DNA of 64,000 bases, taken from positions 1 through 64,000 of the forward strand of contig CAVZJU010000003.1 in NCBI GenBank assembly GCA_963775695.1. Direction: 5' to 3'. Source of the stretch: DATBLE01 sp963775695 (GTDB lineage Bacteria > Actinomycetota > Thermoleophilia > Gaiellales > Gaiellaceae). The position numbers and the translations under genes were made by a program. Positions within the stretch are counted from its first letter, which is position 1; every line of letters begins with the position of its first letter. The notes under the pieces were generated by a model. The model saw nothing but the letters and a program-made list of their open reading frames with translations. It was not told the DNA's origin and did no database searches. Shown piece by piece: positions 32,960-40,912 of the stretch.

Positions 32960-32976
32960 GCCGGGCAAAGCCCGGC
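32960..32976 (-). promoter_or_regulatory. Candidate expression-platform hairpin of the TPP riboswitch
   Basis: GCCGGGC, 3-base loop, GCCCGGC forms a perfect 7-bp stem 24 bases ahead of the cytX GTG and about 45 bases after the aptamer. It could act as the switchable hairpin. There is no U-run, so control of translation is more likely than intrinsic termination. Confidence 0.4.
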
Positions 32977-33018
32977 TCCGCCCGCTGTCGGTCGCGACTG
33001 TCAGACGGTTCAAGCCTC

Positions 33019-33099
33019 AACCCTCCCTTCGCCGGTACGAACCGGATCAGGTTCGACGGGTGTCATCTCAGCCCGGCACTGCCGGGCACCCCGGTGCGG
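33019..33099 (-). ncRNA. TPP riboswitch (THI element) of cytX
   Basis: On the minus strand the aptamer reads from CCGGGGTGCC through GGGCTGAGATGACACCC, GAACCTGATCCGGTTCGTACCGGCG to AAGGGAGG. CTGAGA is the hallmark pyrimidine-binding loop of the TPP aptamer, and ACCTGATC and GAAGGGA are the other conserved blocks. TPP binding should turn down cytX. The 5' part overlaps the last codons of the secreted-protein gene; the CTGAGA bases also provide its TGA stop. Confidence 0.95.
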
Positions 33100-33715
33100 C
33101 AATCCTAACGCGCGGAGTCTGAGCGTCGCTCGATTTGACCATCGACGCCGTGCTACAGCGTCGACCGGATTCGGTCGGCGCCACGATCAGGTCGATGCGC
33201 TTCGCCAGATGAACCTGCTGCTCGCAGCGGTACTCGAGGTCGCCTAGTCGGGCGCTCGGTTTCAGGTGCTTCTCGTTCTCGAAGCCGAAGAAGGCACGGC
33301 CGCGGCCGAGATTGCGCACCGTCGGAGTACCCAGGTCGTATCCGCCACGGAGGACACAGCTGCGCACCTCCTGAAGGACGCGCAGCGCCCGGCCCACAGC
33401 CTGCCTGGACAACGGCGTCGTGTTCAGGCCTCCGAGGTAGTGGGAGCATGCCCGGTCCGCCGCCGCCCGGCGGCTGCGCGGTGTTGCCCGGAGCCGCTCG
33501 TCCTGCGCGCGCGTCAGCTCGAAGTTGCCGTTCGGTTGCGGATCGGGATGCGGGACGCCGTGTGCCCGCATGCAGCGGGCGTAGTCGAGCGAAGCCCGGT
33601 ATTCCTTCGAGCGAGGTTTGGGCGGTTGGCCGGCGGCCGAGGTGGAATGGCTCATGGCGGCGATTCCGATGAGGATCGCCACGGCGAGCGCGGTGAGGCC
33701 GATGCGGCGGCTCAT
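33068..33715 (-). CDS. Secreted Cys-containing protein of unknown function
   Basis: A 215-residue exported protein with a signal peptide (MSRRIGLTALAVAILIGIAA, cleavage near SAAGQ). The mature part has the pattern YARCMRAHGVPHPDPQPNG followed by an ACSHYLGG Cys, seen in many actinobacterial secreted proteins, and two further Cys (RSCVLRGG, YRCEQQV), so two disulfides are likely. The ATG at 33715 overlaps the upstream stop by 4 bases. The stop codon and the last residues lie inside the TPP aptamer. Confidence 0.65.
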   Translation of the reverse strand: MSRRIGLTALAVAILIGIAAMSHSTSAAGQPPKPRSKEYRASLDYARCMRAHGVPHPDPQPNGNFELTRAQDERLRATPRSRRAAADRACSHYLGGLNTTPLSRQAVGRALRVLQEVRSCVLRGGYDLGTPTVRNLGRGRAFFGFENEKHLKPSARLGDLEYRCEQQVHLAKRIDLIVAPTESGRRCSTASMVKSSDAQTPRVRIAAPGCPAVPG

Positions 33716-34266
33716 CGCTGCAGCTCGAATCGGAGCGTTCGTCCGGCTGAACGCAGCTCGACCTGGGCCGGATGGTCGTCCTGATGGTCGACGATGGTCA
33801 GCCAGAGGCCCGGCCGAACGAGCACGCCGCCGCTCTTCGGCGTGCACGGGCCGCACAGCTTGAACCTCAGGCTCGACGGCTGTTCGAAGACATGCAGGTA
33901 GGCGGATGTCAGTCGGTTGGTCGCCTGCTGGACGCGCAGTGTCCAGCGGAGGCCACCGAAGAGCGGCCCGTTGCGACCGACCGGGCGAAATGCCCGGACT
34001 CGATGAGCCGTGAACTCGGCACTGAGACCGAGCGGCTCACTGCTTCCCCGGCCGTGGAGATCCGGCCCCGTGCGGGTGATCAGCCGCAGCCCTCCGAATG
34101 CGAGGGCGGGCAGAACGGCCGCTGCCACGAGCGCGCCAAGCACGGCCGCGCGTCGTCGCCGGCGCGTGCGTCCGGCACGCTGGAGCACGTCGTCCCAGTG
34201 CGGATCGACCGGCGGCGGAGGAGCCAACTCGAGGAGCGCTACGTGGATGTCGTCTTCAGGCGCCAC
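33712..34266 (-). CDS. Membrane-anchored protein, probable anti-sigma partner
   Basis: A 184-residue protein: short cytoplasmic N terminus (about 1-38) ending in a basic stretch RAGRTRRRRR, one membrane helix (about 40-60), then an external domain of about 120 residues. The topology and the 11-base overlap with a sigma factor gene suggest an anti-sigma factor, but there is no zinc-binding HxxxCxxC motif. The start is GTG 34266. Confidence 0.6.
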   Translation of the reverse strand: MAPEDDIHVALLELAPPPPVDPHWDDVLQRAGRTRRRRRAAVLGALVAAAVLPALAFGGLRLITRTGPDLHGRGSSEPLGLSAEFTAHRVRAFRPVGRNGPLFGGLRWTLRVQQATNRLTSAYLHVFEQPSSLRFKLCGPCTPKSGGVLVRPGLWLTIVDHQDDHPAQVELRSAGRTLRFELQR

Positions 34267-34762
34267 GGGTCTTCAACCTCGCTTTCAACGCTTTCTGGGC
34301 GGCATGCAGCGACGCAGCGACGGTTCCCTCGGCGACGTCGAGAACCTCACCAATTGCGTCGTAGTCCAGATCGGCGTAGTAGCGGAGAAACAGCGCCAGG
34401 CGCTGCCGCTCGGGCAGAGCGCGAACCGCACGGACGACGTCGCCGTCGTGGCCGTTCGACCGTTCCGCACCCGGCTCGGGCATGGTCGGGCCGAGCGCCG
34501 TCAGCCGTCGCTCCTTGGCGCCGCGGCGAGTGGACTCGATCGACCGCGTGACCACGATCCGCCAGATCCAGCTCTCCAGCGACTGCTGCTTCCGCAGCGA
34601 CTTCTGACGCCGAAGAGCGAGCGCGAACGCTTCCTGGACGGCATCGCGGGCCGATTCGACCTCGCCCGTGATCGCGAAGGCCACGTGCACGTACACGTGG
34701 AACCGGCGGCGATACAGCGCTTCGATCGCCCCGTCCATCGCCGCGTCCTGGCGGGCTGCCAT
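34256..34762 (-). CDS. ECF-type RNA polymerase sigma factor
   Basis: A 168-residue sigma-70-family protein with region 2 (RRRFHVYVHVAFAITGEVESARDAVQEAFALAL and SWIWRIVVTRSIESTRR, about 18-80) and region 4 (VRALPERQRLALFLRYYADLDYDAIGEVLDVAEGTVAASLHAAQKALKARL, about 113-163). There is no region 1 or 3, which defines the ECF group. The downstream membrane protein and secreted protein overlap in sequence, giving a sigma/anti-sigma/output module. Confidence 0.87.
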   Translation of the reverse strand: MAARQDAAMDGAIEALYRRRFHVYVHVAFAITGEVESARDAVQEAFALALRRQKSLRKQQSLESWIWRIVVTRSIESTRRGAKERRLTALGPTMPEPGAERSNGHDGDVVRAVRALPERQRLALFLRYYADLDYDAIGEVLDVAEGTVAASLHAAQKALKARLKTRGA

Positions 34763-34863
34763 GAGGAATTAGACGCAGAACACGGCGAAATCCTTTAGGC
34801 GGATTGTGCGAGACCGAGGTTGGCTCGCAACCCGGCTTCGAGGCTGATAGATTCGCATAGGCA

Positions 34864-35241
34864 ATGCCTAAGAAGAAGAGTCTGTCCGCAGCCGAGGCCG
34901 CTCGCGCGCTCGGAATCAGCCTCGACACGCTGCGGCGCTGGGACCGCGCCGGACGAATCCGAACCCGGCGGGACGCAGCAAACCGACGGATCGTCCCCGC
35001 GTCCGAGGTCGAGCGGCTGAAGGGGGGCGATGCCGACCGGATGAGCGCCCGGAACCACTTCCGCGGCGTCGTCCGCGACGTCAAGGTCGACGGCCTGCTC
35101 GCGCAGGTGGAGATCGACGTCACCGAGCCCGCGCGGATCGTCGCGATCATCACCCGCGACGCTGCGGAGGAGCTGGGGCTGAAGCGCGGGGACTCGGCGG
35201 CAGGCGTGGTCAAGGCCACCTCGGTGATGGTCGAGCTGTGA
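34864..35241 (+). CDS. HTH-TOBE (molybdopterin-binding-like) transcriptional regulator
   Basis: A 125-residue protein. Residues about 6-55 form a MerR/excisionase-type HTH (LSAAEAARALGISLDTLRRWDRAGRI with NRRIVPASEVERL), and about 60-125 form a TOBE/Mop domain (SARNHFRGVVRDVKVDGLLAQVEID to GVVKATSVMVEL) that binds molybdate or tungstate. Its place before ferritin-like, ModA, ModB and ModC genes makes it the molybdate sensor of the operon. A TAGATT -10-like box about 15 bases before the ATG suggests a very short leader. It overlaps the next gene by 4 bases. Confidence 0.86.
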   Translation: MPKKKSLSAAEAARALGISLDTLRRWDRAGRIRTRRDAANRRIVPASEVERLKGGDADRMSARNHFRGVVRDVKVDGLLAQVEIDVTEPARIVAIITRDAAEELGLKRGDSAAGVVKATSVMVEL

Positions 35242-35804
35242 ACCGCGCGCGGTTCCTTGCCGGCGGCGTCGCGGTCGTCCTTCCCGGTGCCCTCTCGCCG
35301 ATCGCGCGCGCCGGCGCGTCGGAGGGCGAGATCGCGTACGCGAACTTCGCGATCGCGGCCGAGTATCTGATGGCCGACTACTACGCCCGGATCCTGAAGG
35401 CGGGCCTGCTCCACGGCTCGGCGCGCAACGGTGCGACCGTCGCCCGCAGGGACGAGGGCGCCCACGTCGCCGCGCTGGCGACGCTGCTGGCCGACGCCGG
35501 GCAGACCGTTCCGATTGCCGAGGACTTCCAGTTCGCGTGGCCGGCGAGGACGTTCCGGAGCCTCGGCGCCGCGACGGCCTCGGGGGCGAAGATCGAGGCC
35601 GCGGTGATCGGCGCCTATCTCACCGGCGCGACCACCATCACGGTCGAGTCCTACCGGTCGCTCTTCGCCCGTGCGCTCGCCGATCACGCACAGCACCTGG
35701 CGGTGCTCTCGTGGGTGTCGACCGGCAAGCCGGTGGCCGGCGCATTCCCCGCTGCGCTGAGCCTCGAGGAAGCGACGAGCCGGCTGGGGCCTTACCTTGG
35801 CTAG
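35238..35804 (+). CDS. Secreted ferritin-like-domain protein in the molybdate operon
   Basis: A 188-residue protein with a Tat-like or Sec signal peptide (MNRARFLAGGVAVVLPGALSPIARA) and a ferritin-like helical bundle. AIAAEYLMADYYARIL and AVIGAYLTGATTITVESYRSLFARALADHAQHLAVLSW supply Glu and His residues at positions expected for a di-iron or structural bundle. The GTG overlaps the HTH-TOBE stop, and its end overlaps ModA by 8 bases. Its link to molybdate uptake is unexplained. Confidence 0.7.
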   Translation: MNRARFLAGGVAVVLPGALSPIARAGASEGEIAYANFAIAAEYLMADYYARILKAGLLHGSARNGATVARRDEGAHVAALATLLADAGQTVPIAEDFQFAWPARTFRSLGAATASGAKIEAAVIGAYLTGATTITVESYRSLFARALADHAQHLAVLSWVSTGKPVAGAFPAALSLEEATSRLGPYLG

Positions 35805-36522
35805 GCGGCTGGCCGCGGCCGTCCTGCTCGCAGCACTGCTGGCGGCACCGGCAGGCGCGAAGCTCGGGGCGACCAGACTGACGGTCTTCGCCGCGGCGTC
35901 GCTGACCGAAGCCTTCCAGTCGTTCGACCGGAACGAGACCTACAGCTTCGCCGGCTCCAACACGCTCGCCGCCCAGATCCAGCAAGGGGCGCCGGCGGAT
36001 GTCTTCGCGTCAGCCAGTCCGCAGTACACCCAGGACCTGTACCGCCGAAAGCTGGTCGAGAAGCCGGTCACGTTCGCGTCGAACCGGCTTGTCCTGATCG
36101 TGCCGAAGTCGAATCCCGCCGGGCTGACGTCGGTCTACGACCTTTCTCGCAAGGACGTGAAGCTCGTCGTCGCCGCGCCGGCGGTGCCGGTCGGATCGTA
36201 CACGCGCACCGTCCTGCGCAAGCTCGGCCTCTCGTCCGTGCTCGCGAAGGTGGTGAGCCAGGAGTCGGACGTGAAGAGCGTGGTCGGCAAGGTCGCGCTG
36301 AGCCAGGCCGACGCGGGGTTCGTCTACTTCACCGACGTGAAGCCGGTCGCGGGCCAGGTGGCCGCAATACGAATCCCGGCCTGGGCGCAGCCGCGAGTCC
36401 GCTACGAGATCGCAGTCGTCGCGGGGTCGGCGCACAAGGCGGCCGCACGCGCCTGGATCAAGCGGGTGCTGGCCAGACAGGGCCAGGCGGCGCTCGCCCG
36501 CGCCGGCTTCGGCAAGCCGTGA
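35797..36522 (+). CDS. modA: Molybdate ABC transporter substrate-binding protein
   Basis: A 241-residue exported protein: signal peptide RRLAAAVLLAALLAAPAGA, then the ModA pattern LTVFAAASLTEAF with the Ser that binds the oxyanion, YSFAGSNTLAAQIQQGAPADVFASAS, and SQADAGFVYFTD. These Ser/Ala main-chain loops wrap molybdate. It begins with TTG at 35797, overlapping the ferritin-like gene by 8 bases; no ATG fits the signal peptide better. It ends with a 4-base overlap with modB. Confidence 0.92.
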   Translation: MARRLAAAVLLAALLAAPAGAKLGATRLTVFAAASLTEAFQSFDRNETYSFAGSNTLAAQIQQGAPADVFASASPQYTQDLYRRKLVEKPVTFASNRLVLIVPKSNPAGLTSVYDLSRKDVKLVVAAPAVPVGSYTRTVLRKLGLSSVLAKVVSQESDVKSVVGKVALSQADAGFVYFTDVKPVAGQVAAIRIPAWAQPRVRYEIAVVAGSAHKAAARAWIKRVLARQGQAALARAGFGKP

Positions 36523-37346
36523 ACAGGCTCTTCTCCTTCGCGGTGGCCGTCGCGGCCGGGATCACGCTGCTCTTCCTGCTGCTGCCGATCGTCGCCATCT
36601 TCGCGCGCGTCCCGCCCGGCGATCTGGTCTCGGCGCTCGGCCGCGGCCAGGCGACCGACGCCCTGCTGATCTCGGTCGAGACCAACCTGATCGCCCTGGC
36701 TGCGATCGTGCTCCTGGGGACGCCGACCGCATGGCTGATCGCGACCAGAGGGGGCCGGCTCAGAGACCTGTCGGTCACCCTGGTCGAGCTCCCGCTCGTG
36801 CTGCCCCCGGCCGTCGCCGGCATCGGGCTGCTCGCCGCCTTCGGTCGGGTCGGGCTGGTCGGCGGCCACATCCACGTCGTCGGTGCCTCGCTCGCCTTCA
36901 CCAAGGCGGCGGTGGTGGTCGCGATCGCATTCGTCGCCAGCCCGTTCTACATCCGCTCTGCGATCGCCGCGTTCGAGAGCGTCGATCCCGCGCTCACCCA
37001 GGCGGCACGGACCCTCGGGGCCGGCCCGGCGCGGACGTTCGTGCGCGTGGCGCTGCCGCTTGCCGCAGGCGGGCTCGGCGCCGGGGCTGCCCTCGCCTTC
37101 GCCCGCGGCATCGGCGAGTTCGGCGCGACGCTCATGTTCGCCGGCAGCCTGCGCGGCGTCACCCAGACGCTCCCGCTGGCGATCTACGAGGCGTTCGACC
37201 TCGACTTCGACCTCGCGCTCGCGATCAGCGCCCTGCTGGTCGCAGTCAGCGCAGTGATTCTCCTCGCCACCAAGGTTGCCTTCCGATGGCGCTCGACGTC
37301 TCCTTCGACCACCCTCTTCGCTCCTTCCGCGCCGCGCTCGACCTGA
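36519..37346 (+). CDS. modB: Molybdate ABC transporter permease
   Basis: A 275-residue permease with six membrane segments. VELPLVLPPAVAGIGLL and the EAA loop AARTLGAGPARTFVRVALPLA (about 165-185) are characteristic of ModB, followed by ARGIGEFGATLMFAGS. The GTG at 36519 overlaps modA. The C-terminal tail (RSTSPSTTLFAPSAPRST) overlaps modC by 61 bases in another frame, more than usual for this operon. Confidence 0.9.
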   Translation: MNRLFSFAVAVAAGITLLFLLLPIVAIFARVPPGDLVSALGRGQATDALLISVETNLIALAAIVLLGTPTAWLIATRGGRLRDLSVTLVELPLVLPPAVAGIGLLAAFGRVGLVGGHIHVVGASLAFTKAAVVVAIAFVASPFYIRSAIAAFESVDPALTQAARTLGAGPARTFVRVALPLAAGGLGAGAALAFARGIGEFGATLMFAGSLRGVTQTLPLAIYEAFDLDFDLALAISALLVAVSAVILLATKVAFRWRSTSPSTTLFAPSAPRST

Positions 37347-38323
37347 CCGTCGAGCCGGGCGAGACGTTCGCGCTCGTCGGGCCGTCGGGAGCGGGCAAGA
37401 CGACCGTGCTGCGGGTCGTGGCCGGGCTGCTGCGCCCGCAGACTGGCCGCGTTGCGCTCGACGGCACCGCCTGGCTGGACACGACCACCGGTCTCTGCGC
37501 CGACCCCGACCGGCGCAGCGTCGGGTTCGTCTTCCAGGAGTACGCGCTCTTCCCGCACCTGTCGGTGGAGGCGAACGTCCGCTTCGGCGGCCGCGGCCGC
37601 GCGTCCGAACTGATGGACCGGTTCCGGATCGGCCATCTCGCCAAGGCGCGGCCGGCGGAGCTCTCCGGCGGCGAGCGGCAGCGGGTCGCGCTCGCGCGGG
37701 CGCTGTCGCGCGACCCCGCCGTGCTCCTGCTCGACGAGCCCATGGCCGCGCTCGATGCGCATACACGGGCCGGCGTGCGCGCCGAGCTGCAGGAGTTGCT
37801 CCGCGGGCTGGGGCTGCCGACCATCCTGGTCACGCACGACTTCGAAGACGCGGCCGCGCTCGCCGACCGCGTGGGCGTGATCTCCGAGGGTCGGCTGCTC
37901 CAGGTCGGCGCGCCGGACGAGCTCGTCGCAGCCCCGGGGGACGCATTCGTCGCCAGCTTCACCGGCGGCAACCTCCTGCACGGCTTCGCGCGGCCGACTC
38001 GCGAGGGGCTGACGGAGGTGGTGCTCGACGGCGGCGCGGTCGTCTTCTCGACCGACCCTGCCGCAGGCCGCGTCGGGGTGGTCGTCTATCCGTGGGAGGT
38101 CTCGATCGCGCACGCGGCGGCGGCCGACTCGGCGCTCAACCACGTCAGCGCCCCGATCTCGTCGCTGACCACGATCGGCAACCGGGTGCGCGTCCGTGTC
38201 GGCCCGCTGGTGGGCGAGGTGACCTCGACGTCGGCCGAACGGCTCGGTCTGGAACGGGGTCAGATCGTGGTCGCGTCGTTCAAGGCGACGGGCGCGCGCC
38301 TCGTGCCTCTGCGCGACGCCTGA
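37286..38323 (+). CDS. modC: Molybdate ABC transporter ATP-binding protein
   Basis: A 345-residue ATPase: Walker A GPSGAGKTT (about 32-40), Q-loop FVFQEYALFP, signature LSGGERQRVALARAL, Walker B VLLLDEPMAALD, His switch VTHDFEDA, and a C-terminal TOBE domain (about 280-345: NHVSAPISSLTTIGNRVRVRV). It powers uptake by ModA-ModB. The ATG at 37286 is in the end of modB. This TOBE domain and the one in the HTH regulator may both sense molybdate. Confidence 0.9.
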   Translation: MALDVSFDHPLRSFRAALDLTVEPGETFALVGPSGAGKTTVLRVVAGLLRPQTGRVALDGTAWLDTTTGLCADPDRRSVGFVFQEYALFPHLSVEANVRFGGRGRASELMDRFRIGHLAKARPAELSGGERQRVALARALSRDPAVLLLDEPMAALDAHTRAGVRAELQELLRGLGLPTILVTHDFEDAAALADRVGVISEGRLLQVGAPDELVAAPGDAFVASFTGGNLLHGFARPTREGLTEVVLDGGAVVFSTDPAAGRVGVVVYPWEVSIAHAAAADSALNHVSAPISSLTTIGNRVRVRVGPLVGEVTSTSAERLGLERGQIVVASFKATGARLVPLRDA

Positions 38324-38695
38324 CTACGGGCGCGCCGGGATCTCCTGGACCGACCAGCTGTTGCCGTCGGGATCCTCGAAGAAGACGAACTTCCCCCAGG
38401 GGAACTCCTGGACCTCGCCGACCTCGACTCCCCGTTCGAGTAGCTCGGCGCGTGCGCCGTCGATGTCCGGGACCACCAGCTGGAGGCCCTTGACGGAGCC
38501 CGGAGGCGAGTCGACGATCCCCGTACCGAACGCGATCGAGCACGCAGACCCGGGCGGCGTGAGCTGGACGAAGCGGAGCTCGTCCGAGACCCGATGGTCG
38601 TGGTCGGCCTGGAACCCGACCTTGCCGACGTAGAAGTCCTTCGCTCGGTCGACGTCGGAGACCGGAATCGCGACGAGCTCGAGCTTCCAGTCCAT
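38324..38695 (-). CDS. VOC-family (glyoxalase/bleomycin-resistance-like) protein
   Basis: A 123-residue single VOC unit: two beta-alpha-beta-beta-beta modules, with AIPVSDVDRAKDFYVGKVGF at the N terminus, the LVVPDIDGARAELLERGVEV second module, and FFEDPDGNSWSVQEI at the end with the metal-binding Glu/Asp region. It would act as a dimer in metal-dependent chemistry or binding. The convergent modC gene ends one base before it; the class II aldolase family gene ends 8 bases upstream. Confidence 0.78.
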   Translation of the reverse strand: MDWKLELVAIPVSDVDRAKDFYVGKVGFQADHDHRVSDELRFVQLTPPGSACSIAFGTGIVDSPPGSVKGLQLVVPDIDGARAELLERGVEVGEVQEFPWGKFVFFEDPDGNSWSVQEIPARP

Positions 38696-38702
38696 GCTTC
38701 CT

Positions 38703-39818
38703 CTAGAGCATCGGGATCTGCCGCAGGATCTCCGGCTCGATCCGGTCGAGGATCTTCATCAGGCTCGGGCCGGTGACGGTGATGCCGTGGTTGCGCAGGC
38801 CGATCACGGCCTCGTCCGGGTTGGGCTCGGCGGCCAGCAGCTGGGCGACGCTCTCGGCGAGCTCCTCCGTGCCGCAGGGGTAGTTCACGTCCGTCGCCAC
38901 GATGTCCTTCATCCACGCGTGGACGTGCAGGACCGCACCGACGCCGGGGTGGGCCTGGTAGATCATCCAGTGCTCGATCGCGTCCACCGAGACCCGCCGC
39001 GGCTCGACGTTCGGCGGCACGCTGAGGACGATGCGGCCGTTCTCGTGGTCGTAGTCCGAGACCAGCAGGATGTCGCGGCCGGGCGTCTCGAGAGCGGACT
39101 TGTCGACGCCGCTGGCGCTCATCCAGAAGCGCCGCGCGTCCTTTCGCTGCGAGAGGTTGCCGTAGGAGAGGCCGCCGATCCCGTACAGGCGCTTGACGTG
39201 CCGGAGCTCGCGCTCGTTGAGCAGGTCCTCGATCGGGAAGGGCGAGGGGAGGAGGTCGAGGTCGCCCAGGCGCGCGCCCGCAGCGATGATCTCCGCGGTC
39301 ACCTCGTCGCCCTCCCAGAGCTCCGGCTCGAGGTCGGTGAGGAACTCGTTGTCGATCACGAGCTTCGAGCGCGCCAGCGGCAGGAGGCGCTGGACGACGG
39401 CCTCGGCGAGCGCCTCGTCGCCCTGCTCGGCGGTGTCGCCGTAGTGGCCGCGCTCCATCGTCGTGAACCAGGCGCCCTCGCCGGGGACGTAGCAGAGGGC
39501 GATGTTCGCGAGCGCGCGCACGAGCATCGGGTAGTCCTCGGGCAACGAGTGGCTTTCGCGCTCGTAGAGGCCTACGACGAAGGTGCCGCGCGACTTGCGC
39601 CGGAACGGCTTCGCGTCGTTCTCGTCGACCACGTTGATCACCAGATCTGCCTCGTCCGCGGCGGGCGTCTCCCCGACCTGCGCCCGGCCGAGCGCGCTGC
39701 GCAGGAGGTCGACGAACCGGGCGAGATCGGGCTTCTTCGCCGAGCCGACGACGGCGAAGGACGCCTCCGTGGCTCCCTTCCCGTCGGACGGCGTGGCGGC
39801 GTGGCTGGGTGCGCTCAT
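38703..39818 (-). CDS. Class II aldolase/adducin-family protein with long N-terminal extension
   Basis: A 371-residue protein. The C-terminal half (about 190-365) is the zinc-dependent class II aldolase domain: GIGGLSYGNLSQR, MSASGVDKSAL, the metal His pair in HPGVGAVLHVHAWM, and GLRNHGITVTG. The N-terminal 180 residues are not part of the fold; they include LVINVVDENDAKPFRRKSRGTFVVGLYE and look like a separate domain I do not recognise. Stand-alone family members such as fuculose aldolase are about 215 residues. Confidence 0.75.
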   Translation of the reverse strand: MSAPSHAATPSDGKGATEASFAVVGSAKKPDLARFVDLLRSALGRAQVGETPAADEADLVINVVDENDAKPFRRKSRGTFVVGLYERESHSLPEDYPMLVRALANIALCYVPGEGAWFTTMERGHYGDTAEQGDEALAEAVVQRLLPLARSKLVIDNEFLTDLEPELWEGDEVTAEIIAAGARLGDLDLLPSPFPIEDLLNERELRHVKRLYGIGGLSYGNLSQRKDARRFWMSASGVDKSALETPGRDILLVSDYDHENGRIVLSVPPNVEPRRVSVDAIEHWMIYQAHPGVGAVLHVHAWMKDIVATDVNYPCGTEELAESVAQLLAAEPNPDEAVIGLRNHGITVTGPSLMKILDRIEPEILRQIPML

Positions 39819-40283
39819 CTAGACGATCTCGGCAAGGACGACTCCCAGGATGGGAATCGACACGGTAAGCGTAAACGACGTCCAACCCACCAGCACCAGC
39901 AGCGGCCTCGAGACGGGCGGCCGGCCTTCCCGGATCTCACGCGCGACGCGCGGGCCCAGCACGAAGTCGTGGAGGTACGCGAAGACGATCAGGGCGGCGA
40001 ACAGCGCCATCTTCACGGCGAAGACGGCCTTGGCGCCCGCGCCGCTGTCGGGGAGGACATGCGACGCCAGCGGCGCGCCCGTCAGGACCATGGCCAGGAG
40101 CGCGCTCCAGCCGATCGGCCGCCAACGCCGGCCCAGCCCGCGCATCGCGACCGCGCGCGGCTCCCCGGTCAGGGCGCGGACCGCAGGCACCGCGATGAAC
40201 GTGAGCGCGACCGTCCCGCCCACCCAGACGGTCGCGCCCAGCACGTGCAGGACGACGAGCGCGATCTCGAGCCAGTGCGGCAC
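39819..40283 (-). CDS. CopD-like/DUF4149-type membrane protein
   Basis: A 154-residue membrane protein with four hydrophobic segments. The first, VLHVLGATVWVGGTVALTFI, carries the H-x4-G-x3-WVGG pattern of the CopD/DUF2269-like group; a second His occurs in FAYLHDFVLGPRV. Copper or heme binding is possible but not shown. The gene ends one base after the upstream stop region of the aldolase gene and is divergent from the methyltransferase. Confidence 0.65.
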   Translation of the reverse strand: MPHWLEIALVVLHVLGATVWVGGTVALTFIAVPAVRALTGEPRAVAMRGLGRRWRPIGWSALLAMVLTGAPLASHVLPDSGAGAKAVFAVKMALFAALIVFAYLHDFVLGPRVAREIREGRPPVSRPLLVLVGWTSFTLTVSIPILGVVLAEIV

Positions 40284-40312
40284 GGCGTCTAGATTGCACG
40301 AGAATAGGAACG

Positions 40313-40912
40313 GTGGAGCGCGAGGACTGGAACCGCAGGTACGGCGAGGCAGGGCAACTGTTCGGGGTGGACCCGAACCGCTTCCTCGTCGCCGAGGTCG
40401 ATGGTCTCGTTCCCGGGCGGGCGCTCGACCTCGCCTGTGGCGCCGGCCGGAACGCGGTGTGGCTTGCGGAACGCGGCTGGACCGTGACCGGCGTCGACTT
40501 CTCGGACGTCGCGCTCGAGCACGCCCGCCGGCTCTCGGCGGCGCGCGGCGTCGAGGTCGAGTGGGTTCAGGCCGACGTGCGGGAATGGACGCCGCCCGCG
40601 GCCGCCTACGACCTCGTCGCGATCCTCTATCTCCAGGTCCCGGCGGAGGAGCGTCGAGTCGTGCACGGCCGGGCCGCCGCCGCCGTCGCTCCGGGCGGCA
40701 CGTTGCTCGTCGTCGGCCACGACCGCGAGAATCTCGTCTCCGGCAGCGGTGGCCCGCAGGATCTCCGCGTGCTGCTCGACGCCGAGGAGGTCGCAGGCGA
40801 TCTCGACGGGCTCGCCGTCGAGAAGGCCGAGCAGGTTCTGCGCCCGGTCGAGGGCGAGCGGGACGCGATCGACACGCTGGTCAGGGCGAGCAGGACTCCC
40901 CGGAGCCGGTAG
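40313..40912 (+). CDS. SAM-dependent methyltransferase (TehB-like)
   Basis: A 199-residue class I methyltransferase. Motif I is ALDLACGAGRNAVWLAERGW (about 37-56) with the acidic residue of motif II in VTGVDFSDVALEHAR. The DWNRRYGEAGQLFGVDPNRF start is characteristic of TehB-like thiol/tellurite-type methyltransferases. The GTG at 40313 is the start. Its 3' end overlaps the convergent MarR gene by 32 bases. Confidence 0.83.
   Translation: MEREDWNRRYGEAGQLFGVDPNRFLVAEVDGLVPGRALDLACGAGRNAVWLAERGWTVTGVDFSDVALEHARRLSAARGVEVEWVQADVREWTPPAAAYDLVAILYLQVPAEERRVVHGRAAAAVAPGGTLLVVGHDRENLVSGSGGPQDLRVLLDAEEVAGDLDGLAVEKAEQVLRPVEGERDAIDTLVRASRTPRSR

Noticed and set aside
32937..33020. TTG start of cytX directly after the riboswitch
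   Set aside because: The 28 added residues are Arg/Glu/Pro-rich, the TTG touches the Shine-Dalgarno-like GGAGGG, and the hairpin 32960-32976 would be coding.
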